Both the position numbers and the translations under genes were made by a program. Shown in pieces: positions 1-9,829 of a DNA stretch of 64,000 bases. The stretch is from contig NZ_CP067101.1 of assembly GCF_016616425.1 (NCBI RefSeq), positions 2,294,001 through 2,358,000 on the forward strand. Direction: 5' to 3'. Origin of the DNA: Bradyrhizobium diazoefficiens. Its GTDB lineage: Bacteria; Pseudomonadota; Alphaproteobacteria; Rhizobiales; Xanthobacteraceae. The first letter of the stretch is position 1; the number at the start of each line of letters is the position of its first letter. Below the pieces are notes generated by a model. It was not told the DNA's origin and made no database searches. It saw only the letters and a program-made list of their open reading frames with translations.

Positions 1-557
1 AGAAACGCCAGATCGCCGTTCCTGCCGAGGCAGATGGCGATCCCAACGAAGATCGGGGCCGTGAAGGCGATGGCTGCGATCGGGATGGTCGCGAAGGCGA
101 GCGCGCCGCCGGCCAGCATGCCCGAGCAGAGGCAGGTGATGACGAGCTGGCCGCCGGTCGAAGCATCGGCGAAAAAGGCGACCGGAACGATGCCCCAGGC
201 GGCGCCGAGAACGAAGGCATTTCGCACCAGCCGGTGCATGGCGCGGCGTGAGACGAATTGCGGCTTGGTGATGCGGTGCGCGGCGCGGGATTGCAGACCG
301 AATGCGATCGCGGCGCAGGCCACGGCGGCGGCCCAGACCAGGGCGAAACTCCTGTCCGGTGACTGCCAAAGCGCGATGGCGAGCACGATGGCGTTGCAGG
401 CATTGGCGAGCATGATGCCGACCGAATAGCCGAGCACCAGCGCCATCTGTTCGGCGCGGATATGGCCGGCCACGGCTTCGTCGGTTGCGGGGCCGCCAAA
501 GGCCGACAGATCGCCAGCGAACAGCCGCGCGACATAGCTGGTCGTTTGAGTCCGCAT
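1..557 (-). CDS. Multi-pass membrane signalling protein, N-terminal part (probable GGDEF/EAL protein), partial
   Basis: The reading frame starts with ATG at 557 on the minus strand and runs off the left edge without a stop, so only about 185 N-terminal residues are visible. A short soluble start (MRTQTTSYVARLFAGDL) is followed by about five hydrophobic segments, such as LVLGYSVGIMLANA, FALVWAAAVACAAIAFGL and AFVLGAAWGIVPVAFF. From general knowledge of Bradyrhizobium proteins, this kind of sensor region often precedes GGDEF or GGDEF/EAL output domains. That is inference, because the output domain lies outside the window. The gene itself is well supported by an unbroken frame with high third-position GC. 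The strand and start are more certain than the function. Confidence 0.6.
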   Translation of the reverse strand, partial: MRTQTTSYVARLFAGDLSAFGGPATDEAVAGHIRAEQMALVLGYSVGIMLANACNAIVLAIALWQSPDRSFALVWAAAVACAAIAFGLQSRAAHRITKPQFVSRRAMHRLVRNAFVLGAAWGIVPVAFFADASTGGQLVITCLCSGMLAGGALAFATIPIAAIAFTAPIFVGIAICLGRNGDLAF

Positions 558-869
558 TTCAGAGCCTGCAGCATGGGCCGATTGTCCGACCCGATCGGGA
601 GAATTCGCTGCAAAGCTTTGACGAACTATGAATTAACCTTGGCTGCGGCGTCCGCCGTAACCGCTTCTGCGTGTTCAAGTCGGTGTATTGCTAACAAATC
701 GATACAAAATGCGCGGCGACGCGCGAGCGGGCGCCAGTCCGCCGAGTAGTGCGCCCGCCGGCTTGGAGCGTGCAAACACGCTGCAGCGCAGCTACGGAAC
801 AACGTTACATCTGCAAAATTTGCGGAACGAAACCTGCCGTCGGTGTTTCTCGGCATTTGGGAGGTGCCC
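558..869. other. Intergenic region between divergent genes
   Basis: About 310 bases without a convincing gene. Short open frames exist on both strands but have no ribosome binding site or recognisable product. A possible EcfG-like promoter variant for the gene at 870 is GGAAC at 824-828, then 15 bases, then TGTT at 844-847. It departs from the GGAAC-N16-CGTT seen elsewhere in this window, so it is weak. Confidence 0.4.
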
Positions 870-1157
870 ATGACTTCTCAGGCCATAGAAGGTGCGTGTG
901 CATTCGCGTGGCGGAACTATCTGCTGCTCCATAGCGGCATCAGCGAGAACGACAACCGGCGTTCCGCTCTCCATCGCTACGTCACCAACCTGCGGGATAC
1001 CGGCGAAAATCGTTTCGATCTCCTGCAGATAGCGGCAGTCGCTTACTTGAAAAAGCTGGACGAACTGCATGACGAGCGATGTGCGAGACTCGCGGCTGAT
1101 CAGATCTTGGCTGAGTGCTTGGAATCACGCAGTGCACCGCGGACACTTGGGTCATGA
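870..1157 (+). CDS. Conserved hypothetical small protein (95 aa)
   Basis: ATG at 870 was chosen because GGGAGGTG lies directly upstream at about 859-866; an upstream in-frame start at 843 has no such site. The product MTSQAIEGACAFAWRNYLLLH... is soluble, with no signal peptide or membrane segment. It has a helical look (LLQIAAVAYLKKLDELHDERCARLAADQIL). I do not recognise a family. A weak EcfG-like promoter variant (824-847) sits at a fitting distance, and the next gene downstream is phasin-like, so a stress or storage link is possible but speculative. Moderate confidence that it is real, none about function. Confidence 0.5.
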   Translation: MTSQAIEGACAFAWRNYLLLHSGISENDNRRSALHRYVTNLRDTGENRFDLLQIAAVAYLKKLDELHDERCARLAADQILAECLESRSAPRTLGS

Positions 1158-1181
1158 AGCCAGACCGAAGGAGCGAACGAC

Positions 1182-1424
1182 ATGGCAGACAAGACCACGA
1201 ACGCAGATCGTTTCGCGCGCGATCCCCAACGCGGCATTGCCGCGGCAGCAGCAATCGGCATGAACGCCGTGAAGCCAATCATGAACTTTCAGATCTCAAT
1301 GCTGAGGATGTGGGCGGATAGCATTGAGAGGTTCGCGAGCAAGTACGACAAGGAATTGGAGGAAGCCGCGACCTCTGGAGATCAACAGCCGGATGCACGG
1401 GCAGATAAGGAACGCGCTGCGTAA
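1182..1424 (+). CDS. Phasin-like small helical protein (80 aa)
   Basis: Begins with MADKTTNADRFARDPQ after the ribosome binding site GGAGCG at about 1171-1176. The middle part, MNFQISMLRMWADSIERF, is an amphipathic helix like those of phasins and other Phasin_2-type proteins, which coat polyhydroxyalkanoate granules. The C-terminus is acidic and low in complexity (DKELEEAATSGDQQ). At 80 residues it is shorter than a typical phasin of 110-150, so it may be a truncated or distant relative. Only 24 bases separate it from the gene at 870, so the two could be co-transcribed. The family call is tentative. Confidence 0.5.
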   Translation: MADKTTNADRFARDPQRGIAAAAAIGMNAVKPIMNFQISMLRMWADSIERFASKYDKELEEAATSGDQQPDARADKERAA

Positions 1425-1499
1425 TTCGTGCGAATAGGTGAAGTCGGTTCTGGAGGCGCCTCGGCTTGGGCGTCAGGGGCCCGCTCGTGTCCGTACGGG

Positions 1500-1865
1500 T
1501 CAGCGCCCGAGCTGCTTCGGGTCGTAGTAGAAGCGCTCCTCGATCAACCGATCGTCCCGCCAGGTCTGCCACGCGATCTCATCGAGCGTTCGCGTGTCGC
1601 CTTCAGCATTGGTAAAGCTGAAGATCCAGCGCGTCGCGACATGGTCGGCCTCGATCAGGCTCGGGCCGATACGGACGGCCTTGACCTCGCTGAAGGCTGC
1701 CAGCACGCTGCGCTCCTTGGCGATGAGCTTGTCGCGGCCGATCGTCGGGACGGCGTTGTTCTCATAGGTCGCGGCATCGGGCGTGTAGAATTGTTCGATC
1801 GCGCCGACGAAATCCCCGTCCTCCAGGCGCCTGGCAAAAGCTTCGACGACGTCACGGCTCGGCAT
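1500..1865 (-). CDS. NTF2-like / SnoaL-like domain protein (121 aa)
   Basis: The product MPSRDVVEAFARRLEDGDF... has the layout of the NTF2-like (SnoaL, DUF4440-type) cone-shaped fold: an N-terminal helix, then FYTPDAATYENNAVPTIGR and a C-terminal sheet with DEIAWQTWRDDRLIEERFYY. The ATG at 1865 is preferred because GAGGTG lies four bases upstream; another ATG at 1877 lacks such a site. These proteins bind small ligands or act as isomerases or hydratases, and no specific substrate can be read. It faces a TetR gene across an operator at 1885-1918 and is probably one of its targets. Confidence 0.8.
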   Translation of the reverse strand: MPSRDVVEAFARRLEDGDFVGAIEQFYTPDAATYENNAVPTIGRDKLIAKERSVLAAFSEVKAVRIGPSLIEADHVATRWIFSFTNAEGDTRTLDEIAWQTWRDDRLIEERFYYDPKQLGR

Positions 1866-1884
1866 GGCGCACCTCATATAAAAC

Positions 1885-1918
1885 CGACTGATGGTCGGTA
1901 AATACCGACCGGCAGTCG
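1885..1918. promoter_or_regulatory. TetR-type operator between divergent genes
   Basis: An inverted repeat with 16-base arms, CGACTGATGGTCGGTA (1885-1900) and TACCGACCGGCAGTCG (1903-1918). The arms match at 14 of 16 positions around a 2-base centre. It lies 20 bases upstream of the NTF2-like start and 46 bases upstream of the TetR start, the usual place for autoregulation of both. The nested inner palindrome ACCGACC/GGTCGGT could seat two TetR dimers. Confidence 0.8.
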
Positions 1919-1964
1919 AAAAGTCAACTGGCCGCCTCCATCGAATTGAATTAGACGGAACAGC

Positions 1965-2555
1965 ATGGCCAAACAGGCGGAGCGACGGGCAGCGACGACC
2001 GAGGCGATCCTGACGGCAGCGCGCCGCCTGTTCGGGACGCAAGGCTTCGCCGCCACCACCATGGATGAGATCGCGGACGGAGCCCGCATCGCCAAGGGCG
2101 CGGTCTATCATCACTTCAGGACCAAGGAGGCGGTGTTCGAAGCCGTGTTCGACCGGGTCTCGCGCGACCTCGTCGTGGAGATCGACAGTGCCGCGCGCGC
2201 CGAGAAGGACGTGCTAGCCGCGCTGGTCGCCGGCACCCAGCATTATTTCGCGGCGACGGCAAAGGGCCCGACTGGCCGGATCATCCTGCGCGACGGCCCG
2301 GCCGTGCTCGGCTGGGAGCGCTGGCGTGAGATCGACGCCCGGCATTTCGGCGGCAAGCTGCCGCGCGCGATTGCGGCGGCGATGGAGGCCGGCCTGATCG
2401 CGCGACAGCCGGTCGAGCCGCTGGCGCGATTGCTGCTCGGCGCCGTGACGGAGGCCGCGGTCGCCTGCGCCGGATGCGCAGATATCGCAAGGGCTGGCGC
2501 GGAATATGCTCGTGCGTTCAAATCGCTGGTCGAGGCGCTGCGCGTCGCTGCCTGA
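1965..2555 (+). CDS. TetR/AcrR family transcriptional regulator
   Basis: 196 residues, a typical TetR length. The N-terminal helix-turn-helix spans about residues 10-58, with FAATTMDEIADGARIAKG followed by the family hallmark AVYHHFRTKEAVFEAVF. The C-terminal ligand domain (residues 70-190) contains a TetR_C-like segment (GRIILRDGPAVLGWERWREID). It most likely binds the palindrome at 1885-1918 to repress itself, the divergent NTF2-like gene and possibly the GMC oxidoreductase that follows on the same strand after 56 bases. The inducer is unknown. Confidence 0.93.
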   Translation: MAKQAERRAATTEAILTAARRLFGTQGFAATTMDEIADGARIAKGAVYHHFRTKEAVFEAVFDRVSRDLVVEIDSAARAEKDVLAALVAGTQHYFAATAKGPTGRIILRDGPAVLGWERWREIDARHFGGKLPRAIAAAMEAGLIARQPVEPLARLLLGAVTEAAVACAGCADIARAGAEYARAFKSLVEALRVAA

Positions 2556-2611
2556 GTGTGCTAAGTGACGAAACTGGAAACGTCCCGTAGCAAGAAGAAG
2601 ACTAGCAACAG

Positions 2612-4237
2612 ATGACCGCAAACTCCTCCTTCGCGCCGTCCGATCCTGAATTCGACTACATCATCGTCGGTGCAGGCTCTGCCGGCTGCGTGCTCGCCAA
2701 TCGGCTCTCCGCGAACGGCAAGCACAATGTCCTGCTGCTCGAGGCCGGCCCGAAGGATTCCAACATCTGGATCCACGTGCCGCTCGGCTACGGCAAGCTG
2801 TTCAAGGAGAAGACGGTCAACTGGATGTACCAGACCGAGCCGGAGCCCGAGCTGAAGGGCCGCCAGGTGTTTCAGCCGCGCGGCAAGACGCTGGGCGGCT
2901 CGAGCTCGATCAACGGCCTGCTCTATGTCCGCGGCCAGCACGAGGACTACGACCGCTGGCGCCAGCTCGGCAACACCGGCTGGGGCTATGACGACGTGCT
3001 GCCCTATTTCAAGAAGGCCGAGAACCAGTCGCGCGGCGCCGATCAATATCATGGCACCGGCGGGCCGCTGCCGGTCTCCAACCTGATCGTGACCGATCCG
3101 CTGTCGAAGGCCTTCATCGACGCAGCGGTCGAGAGCGGTCTGCCCTACAATCCTGATTTCAACGGCGCCACGCAGGAAGGCGTCGGCCTGTTCCAGACCA
3201 CGACGCGCAATGGTCGCCGCGCCTCGACATCCGTCGCCTATCTCGGCCCGGCAAAGACCCGCGGCAATCTCAAGGTCGAAACGTCCGCGCTCGGCCAGCG
3301 CTTGCTGTTCGAGGGACGCCGCGCCGTCGGCGTCGAGTATCGCCAGGGTGCGAACATACGCCGCGCCCGCGCGCGCAAGGAGATCGTGCTGTCGAGCGGC
3401 GCCTACAACTCGCCGCAGCTGCTGCAGCTCTCCGGCGTCGGTCCCGCCGATCTCCTGCGCCAGCACGGCATCGATGTCGTGCTGGACGCGCCGGGTGTCG
3501 GCCATGACCTTCAGGACCACATGCAGGTCCGCATCGTGATGCGCTGCTCGCAGAAGATCACGCTGAACGACACCATCAATCATCCGCTGCGCCGCACGAT
3601 GGCCGGCGCGCGCTATGCGCTGTTCCGGAAGGGTTGGCTGACGATCGCGGCGGGCACTGCGGGGGCGTTTTTCAAGACCAGCCCGCGGCTGGCTTCGCCC
3701 GACATCCAGGTGCACTTCCTGCCGTTCTCGACCGACAGGATGGGTGAGAAGCTGCACGATTTCTCCGGCTTCACCGCCTCGGTGTGCCAGCTCCGGCCTG
3801 AAAGCCGCGGGACCTTGCGCATCCGGAGCGCCGATCCCACGGTGCCGCCGGAGATCCGCATCAATTACATGTCGACCGAGACCGATCGCACCACCAACGT
3901 CGAGGCCCTGAAGATCCTGCGCAAGATCCTCAACGCGCCGGCGTTGAAGCCGTTCGTTGCCGGTGAGGTCGATCCCGGCACGAAGGTATCGTCGGACGCC
4001 GAGCTGCTGGATTTCTGCCGCGAGCGCGGCAGCACCATCTATCATCCGACCTCGACCTGTCGTATGGGCAATGATGCGCTCGCGGTGGTCGATCAGCGGT
4101 TGAAGGTGAGGGGGCTCGAAGGCCTTCGCGTCGTCGACGGCTCGATCATGCCGGACCTCGTGTCGGGAAACACCAACGCACCGATCATCATGATCGCCGA
4201 AAAGGCCTCCGACATGATATTGGAGGATGCGCACTGA
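2612..4237 (+). CDS. GMC family FAD-dependent oxidoreductase (choline/alcohol dehydrogenase-like)
   Basis: 541 residues, the usual size for the BetA/AlkJ group. The FAD-binding motif DYIIVGAGSAGCVLANRL is at residues 15-32. GMC signature 1 (GKTLGGSSSINGLLYVRGQ) and signature 2 (GAYNSPQLLQLSGVGP) are both present. The C-terminal catalytic motif YHPTSTCRMG carries the conserved His478, followed by GNTNAPIIMIAEKASD. Such enzymes oxidise alcohols to aldehydes with FAD and pass electrons to quinone or cytochrome. The substrate cannot be told from sequence. It follows a TetR gene closely and its end almost abuts hemC, but a functional link to haem synthesis is not evident. Confidence 0.93.
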   Translation: MTANSSFAPSDPEFDYIIVGAGSAGCVLANRLSANGKHNVLLLEAGPKDSNIWIHVPLGYGKLFKEKTVNWMYQTEPEPELKGRQVFQPRGKTLGGSSSINGLLYVRGQHEDYDRWRQLGNTGWGYDDVLPYFKKAENQSRGADQYHGTGGPLPVSNLIVTDPLSKAFIDAAVESGLPYNPDFNGATQEGVGLFQTTTRNGRRASTSVAYLGPAKTRGNLKVETSALGQRLLFEGRRAVGVEYRQGANIRRARARKEIVLSSGAYNSPQLLQLSGVGPADLLRQHGIDVVLDAPGVGHDLQDHMQVRIVMRCSQKITLNDTINHPLRRTMAGARYALFRKGWLTIAAGTAGAFFKTSPRLASPDIQVHFLPFSTDRMGEKLHDFSGFTASVCQLRPESRGTLRIRSADPTVPPEIRINYMSTETDRTTNVEALKILRKILNAPALKPFVAGEVDPGTKVSSDAELLDFCRERGSTIYHPTSTCRMGNDALAVVDQRLKVRGLEGLRVVDGSIMPDLVSGNTNAPIIMIAEKASDMILEDAH

Positions 4238-4250
4238 CCGCGCATCCCCG

Positions 4251-5243
4251 ATGGAGAAAGACTTGGCTACGCGATTGAGGATCGGCACCCGCAAAAGCGC
4301 GATGGCGCTGGCACAGACGGACGAGATCGCGCGCCGCCTGACCGCCGCCGTGCCCGGTCTCGACGTCGAGATCGTCAAGTTCGACACCACCGGCGATCTC
4401 GACCAGACCAGCAAGCTGCTGCCCCATGGCGGGAAGGGCGGTGCCTTCGTGGCGCAGATTCGCGCCGCCGTGCTATCGGGGGAATTGCAGGCGGCAATGC
4501 ACTCGCTCAAGGACATGCCGGGCAACGAGGACACGCCCGGCCTCGTCATCGGCGCCACGCTGTCGCGCGATCCGCCGGGCGACGCCCTGGTGCTGCGCGA
4601 CGGCGTGACGTTGGAGGCGCTGCGTCAGTCCGGCGGCAAAGGGTTCAAGATTGGCACCAATGCCGTCCGCCGCGCCGCCTATGCGCGACGGCTGTTTCCC
4701 GACGTCGAGATTATCCACTTCCGCGGCGCCGCCGACACGCGCGTGCGAAAACTGGACAATGGCGACATGCAGCGGCTGCCGGACGGCGGCGCGGTGGGAC
4801 CGGCGGATGCGCTGATCATGGCGCGCTCCGGCCTTGAGCGCGTCGGCTTGTCCCATCGTATTGCCTATGAGTTCACGGCTGTGGAGATGCTGCCCGCGGC
4901 GGGGCAGGGCATTGTCGCAGTCGAATGTGCCGCGCAGGATTGGCAGACGCGGCAGATCCTGTCATCGATCGACGATCCCGCCGCGCATGCCTGCGCCGAT
5001 GCCGAGCGCGAGGTGCTGTGGGTGCTGAACGGCCACTGCAATTCGCCGGTGGCGGGCTTCTCGACCATCGCGGGCGACCAGATGTCGCTCACCGCATCCG
5101 TGCTCGACCTCTCCGGCAACACCATCATCGAAGCCTCGCGCGAAGGCCCCGCCAATCGCCCGCGCGAGCTCGGCCGTGCGGTGGGTCTGGATCTGCTGAT
5201 GAAGGGCGCCGCCGAGATCATCGAGCGCAGCCGGCCGCGCTGA
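4251..5243 (+). CDS. hemC: Hydroxymethylbilane synthase (porphobilinogen deaminase), divergent form
   Basis: The enzyme joins four porphobilinogens into hydroxymethylbilane in haem and cobalamin precursor synthesis. Family motifs are visible: GTRKSAMALAQ near the start, FDTTGD, GGKGGAFVAQI, HSLKDMP with the catalytic Asp, GTNAVRRAAYARR and LPAAGQGIVAVEC. Cys263 in NGHCNSPV is the dipyrromethane cofactor attachment residue. Several motifs differ from the common form: RGAADTRVRKLDNG instead of RGNVGTRLxKL, with extra residues (QRLPDGGAVG) just after. ATG at 4251 is chosen. TTG at 4263 has a better-spaced GGAG (4253-4256) and is a serious alternative; an ATG at 4227 overlaps the GMC gene and is unlikely. 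hemE lies convergently downstream. Confidence 0.88.
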   Translation: MEKDLATRLRIGTRKSAMALAQTDEIARRLTAAVPGLDVEIVKFDTTGDLDQTSKLLPHGGKGGAFVAQIRAAVLSGELQAAMHSLKDMPGNEDTPGLVIGATLSRDPPGDALVLRDGVTLEALRQSGGKGFKIGTNAVRRAAYARRLFPDVEIIHFRGAADTRVRKLDNGDMQRLPDGGAVGPADALIMARSGLERVGLSHRIAYEFTAVEMLPAAGQGIVAVECAAQDWQTRQILSSIDDPAAHACADAEREVLWVLNGHCNSPVAGFSTIAGDQMSLTASVLDLSGNTIIEASREGPANRPRELGRAVGLDLLMKGAAEIIERSRPR

Positions 5244-5380
5244 GCCCAGCTACGGCGGCACAACCGGCCATTCTGTAATCCGCGCCTGTTTTGCCCGACG
5301 TGTCAAAAGGGCGTCTGAGCCGGGTCATGCCAGCCCAGCTTTTTCAATGACTTGTCTACTGTGCATGGGGTTGTTTTCGC

Positions 5381-5413
5381 GATTTTGTTTCCGCCCCTGA
5401 GGGCGGGGCAAAA

Positions 5414-5415
<2 letters not shown>
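5381..5415. terminator. Hairpin between convergent hemC and hemE
   Basis: Nested inverted repeat: outer arms GATTTTG (5381-5387) and CAAAATC (5409-5415), inner GC stem CCGCCC (5391-5396) and GGGCGG (5401-5406) around the loop CTGA. It sits at the end of hemE, overlapping its stop codon, and 138 bases after hemC. It can fold from either strand. A clean U-run is lacking, so termination is inferred. Confidence 0.5.
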
Positions 5416-6771
<1,356 letters not shown>

Positions 6772-6942
6772 CGGCAGGGACGCCGGATTCCGATAGGGGT
6801 GCTAATGTCCTGTTAGCGATGCGCCGATGCCGTCGTCCGTAGGACTACTGGAAAGCGGCTGATTGCCGCGTATTCCGATCGTGACTTCAGAGTTCAATAA
6901 TAGAAGCAGCAGAGGTTCCAGAGCATCGGAGACTTCTGCCGC

Positions 6943-8847
6943 ATGAGCCTTGCTACCCAACGAGCTGGATGGAGCCGTCTGCCGCTGCGCGCGGCGGCGT
7001 TCGTCGTGCTGACCTGCGCGACCATCCTCGGCGTCAGCAGTTGGCGCGAATGGGCCGCGCGCGATGCGGTGCTCAGGGGCGCTGAGACCGAAATGGCGAA
7101 CGTCGCCCGTTCGCTGACACAGCACGCCGAGGACAGCCTCGATCTCCTGGATTCCGGCGTCGTCGGCGTCGTCAGCCGGTTGGAGATGGACGGCACCGGC
7201 CCGACCACCATCGCCAAGCTCGGCAATGTGCTGGAGGCACGCAAGACGGCCGTCCCCCGCATCCACAGCCTCGCGATCATCGACGACCGGGGCAACTGGC
7301 TGACCTCGCCCGGTACAATCGCTTCGACGCTCAGCAACGATGGGTTCTTCCGCTATCATCAGCTCACCCCGAAACGGGAGCCCTATGTCGGCCGTCCTGT
7401 GAAGAGCCTCCTCGAAGGCGAATGGGTGGTCACCCTGTCGCGCCGCTTCAACAAGCATGACGGCAGCTTCGGCGGCGTGGTGCTCGCGACCATCAGTTCC
7501 CGATACCTCGCGCACTTCTACGAGCAATTCGAGATCGGCCGCAACAGCTCCGCGACGCTGGTACATGGCGACGGATTGATCATCGCGCGCAATCCCAGCA
7601 ACGACAAGTTCGTCGGCCGTAGCGTCGCCGACACCCCGCTGTTTCGCGACGCCAGCCTGCAACGGCCGAGCGGCGCCTATCATTTCAAGTCACGGCTCGA
7701 CGGTGCCGAGCGCGTCAGCTTCTTCAAGCGCAGCGCGCGCTATCCGCTCGTCATGCTCGCCACCGTCGACAGGAACGAATTGCTGGCGCCGTGGCGCGCC
7801 GCCGCGATTTCCCGCATGCTCTACGTGCTTGCGCTGGTCATGCTGATCGGGATCATCGGCGCCGTGCTGGTGCGGCAGTTGCAGCGCGGCCAGCACATGG
7901 CCGCGGCCCTGAGCGAGAAGGAGGCGCATTTCCGCCTGCTCGCCGAAGGCTCGAGCGACATGGTGACCCGCATCGGGCTCGACGAGCGGCTGCGCTATGT
8001 CTCGCCCGCGTCCGCGCGCGTCGTCGGCTGGCGCGCCAATCAATTGATCGGCACGCCTGCGCTGGCGGGCATCAATCCGGAGGATCTGCCGGAGGTTCGG
8101 GCGATCGTCGATGCGATGAAGCGCGGCGAGCGTGAGGAGGCGCGCCTCACCTACCGCAACTCGCACCGGCAGAACGGCGAGGTCTGGCTGGAATCGACCA
8201 TGCGGGTGACACGCAACGACAATGGCTGTGTCGACGGCGTGGTCGTGATCTCCCGTGACATCACCGAGCACAAGAAGCTGGAAACCAGGCTCGAGACGCT
8301 TGCGATCGAGGACAGCCTCACCGGCCTTGCCAATCGCCGCTGCTTCGACGAGCGGCTGAAGGAGGAATGGGCGCGCGCCTATCGCGACCGCTCGAGCCTC
8401 GCTTTGCTGATGATCGACGTGGACCACTTCAAGGCCTATAACGACGAATACGGCCATCCCGCGGGCGATGCCTGCCTGCGCCTGGTCGCAAAGATCATCG
8501 CGGCCGAGACGCAGCGCGCCGGCGATCTGGCGGCGCGCTATGGCGGCGAGGAATTCGCCATGCTGCTGCCGAACACCGATACCGACGGCTGCGCCTTGAT
8601 CGGCGAACGGATCCGCACTGCGATTCACGAGGCGGGCCTCGTTCATGCCAGCAATCTGGCATCTGGGTGCGTCACCGCCTCGGTCGGCGGCGCGACCTGC
8701 CGGCCGGCGCTGGAGCGCACGGCCGGAGTGACCTCGCTGGTTGAAGCTGCCGACCGGGCGCTCTATGCCGCCAAAGACGCAGGTCGCGATCGCCTGATGA
8801 TGTCCGGCGAACTCATGACCCTGCTGCCCAAGGCGTCTGGCCAGTAA
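6943..8847 (+). CDS. Membrane-bound diguanylate cyclase with extracytoplasmic sensor and PAS domain
   Basis: 634 residues. Transmembrane segment 1 is near residues 13-32. A periplasmic dCache-like domain (about 40-280, with VPRIHSLAIIDDRGNWL and GRNSSATLVHGDGLIIAR) leads to transmembrane segment 2 (about 290-310). A PAS domain follows (about 325-445, ending VVISRDITEHKKLE), then the GGDEF domain (about 460-620). The active-site motif GGEEF is at 534-538. An inhibitory I-site RAGD lies five residues before it, so product inhibition is expected. It makes cyclic di-GMP in response to an extracellular ligand. No EAL domain is present. The promoter was not identified. It converges on slyX. Confidence 0.95.
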   Translation: MSLATQRAGWSRLPLRAAAFVVLTCATILGVSSWREWAARDAVLRGAETEMANVARSLTQHAEDSLDLLDSGVVGVVSRLEMDGTGPTTIAKLGNVLEARKTAVPRIHSLAIIDDRGNWLTSPGTIASTLSNDGFFRYHQLTPKREPYVGRPVKSLLEGEWVVTLSRRFNKHDGSFGGVVLATISSRYLAHFYEQFEIGRNSSATLVHGDGLIIARNPSNDKFVGRSVADTPLFRDASLQRPSGAYHFKSRLDGAERVSFFKRSARYPLVMLATVDRNELLAPWRAAAISRMLYVLALVMLIGIIGAVLVRQLQRGQHMAAALSEKEAHFRLLAEGSSDMVTRIGLDERLRYVSPASARVVGWRANQLIGTPALAGINPEDLPEVRAIVDAMKRGEREEARLTYRNSHRQNGEVWLESTMRVTRNDNGCVDGVVVISRDITEHKKLETRLETLAIEDSLTGLANRRCFDERLKEEWARAYRDRSSLALLMIDVDHFKAYNDEYGHPAGDACLRLVAKIIAAETQRAGDLAARYGGEEFAMLLPNTDTDGCALIGERIRTAIHEAGLVHASNLASGCVTASVGGATCRPALERTAGVTSLVEAADRALYAAKDAGRDRLMMSGELMTLLPKASGQ

Positions 8848-8853
8848 GAGAGC

Positions 8854-9072
8854 TTAATAATGAGGCGGAGGCTCGTTGGCAGGTCCAGGCGCATTGGCCT
8901 CGGCTTCCTGCAGCCGCTCGCCGAGCTCTGCGATCTTCCGCATCAGCAGGTCGATCTGCTTCCACTGTGCAGTGATGGTCTGGTTCAGCGTCTCGATCGT
9001 GTCGTCCTGATAGGCGAGCCGCGTCTCCAGCGTGTCGATGCGCTGGCCCAGACTCTTGATCTCATTCGTCAC
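8854..9072 (-). CDS. slyX: SlyX family protein
   Basis: 72 residues, forming one long coiled coil (RIDTLETRLAYQDDTIETLN, then QWKQIDLLMRKIAELGERL) and a Pro-rich tail ending in PPPHY, all typical of SlyX. Function is unknown in the family. The start is GTG at 9072 with AAGGGG upstream. The first codons overlap the last 11 bases of trhO, so translation is probably coupled. It converges on the diguanylate cyclase gene with only six bases between the stops. Confidence 0.9.
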   Translation of the reverse strand: MTNEIKSLGQRIDTLETRLAYQDDTIETLNQTITAQWKQIDLLMRKIAELGERLQEAEANAPGPANEPPPHY

Positions 9073-9829
9073 GGCGTTGCCCCTTGTCCCGCTCACGCAA
9101 ACCATGGCCGAGCGCGACGCGCTCGTCGAACACGAAGCATTCGCCGCGCCAGCAGCTGTGCGCCTCCGGCACCTCTTCGAGATATTTGAGGATGCCGCCC
9201 TTGAGGTGATAGATCTCGGCAAAGCCGCGCGCCAGCAGATGCGCGCTCGCTTTCTCGCAGCGGATGCCGCCGGTGCAGAACATCGCGATCCTGCGGTGCT
9301 TGGCCGGATCGAGCTCGATCGCGGCAAATTCCTTGAACTGGCCAAAGCTCCTGATGCCGGGATCGACGGCGCCTTCGAACGTTCCCATTGCGACCTCGAA
9401 CGCATTGCGCGTGTCGAGCAGCAGCGTGCCGGGCGCAGAGATCAGCGCGTTCCATTCGCTTGCATCGACGTAGGTGCCGACCTGGCGGGTCGGATCGGCA
9501 GCTTCATCGCCGAGCGTGACGATCTCCTTCTTCAGCCGCACCTTGAGCCGTCCGAACGGCATTGCTGCGGCGGTCGACAGTTTCAATTCGAGATTGTCGA
9601 GCCTGCCGCCGAACATGTCGCCGTGCACCAGCTCATGTGCGAGGGCGTCGATCGCCTCCGGCGCACCGGCGAGCGTGCCGTTGATGCCTTCCTGGGCCAG
9701 CAGCACGCTGCCCTTCAGCTTAAGGCCGGCGCAGAACGCGCGCAGCGGCTCGCGCAGCTCGCGGTAATCCGGGAGGGCGGCAAATTGGTAGAAGGCGACG
9801 ACCTTGATGACCGAATTCGGATCAGACAT
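9062..9829 (-). CDS. trhO: tRNA uridine(34) hydroxylase, rhodanese-type
   Basis: 255 residues, matching TrhO/YceA. The enzyme hydroxylates U34 of tRNA in an oxygen-dependent way, a first step toward 5-methoxyuridine or 5-carboxymethoxyuridine. An N-terminal acylphosphatase-like domain (KVVAFYQFAALPDYRELREP, GSVLLAQEGINGTLAG) precedes a rhodanese domain with LLLDTRNAFEV and the Cys loop MFCTGGIRCEKAS. The end is Cys-rich (HSCWRGECFVFDERV), as usual. ATG at 9829 opens MSDPNSVIKVV; the much longer frame upstream is antisense to another gene. slyX overlaps its 3' end. Confidence 0.95.
   Translation of the reverse strand: MSDPNSVIKVVAFYQFAALPDYRELREPLRAFCAGLKLKGSVLLAQEGINGTLAGAPEAIDALAHELVHGDMFGGRLDNLELKLSTAAAMPFGRLKVRLKKEIVTLGDEAADPTRQVGTYVDASEWNALISAPGTLLLDTRNAFEVAMGTFEGAVDPGIRSFGQFKEFAAIELDPAKHRRIAMFCTGGIRCEKASAHLLARGFAEIYHLKGGILKYLEEVPEAHSCWRGECFVFDERVALGHGLRERDKGQRRDE

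Noticed and set aside
626..871. 81-codon minus-strand frame before the first small gene
   Set aside because: No ribosome binding site, Cys/Arg-rich random-like sequence, and it overlaps the upstream region of the plus-strand gene.
2561..4558. 665-codon open frame on the minus strand
   Set aside because: Antisense to the GMC oxidoreductase and hemC, both of which have full family motifs; a product of high third-position GC.
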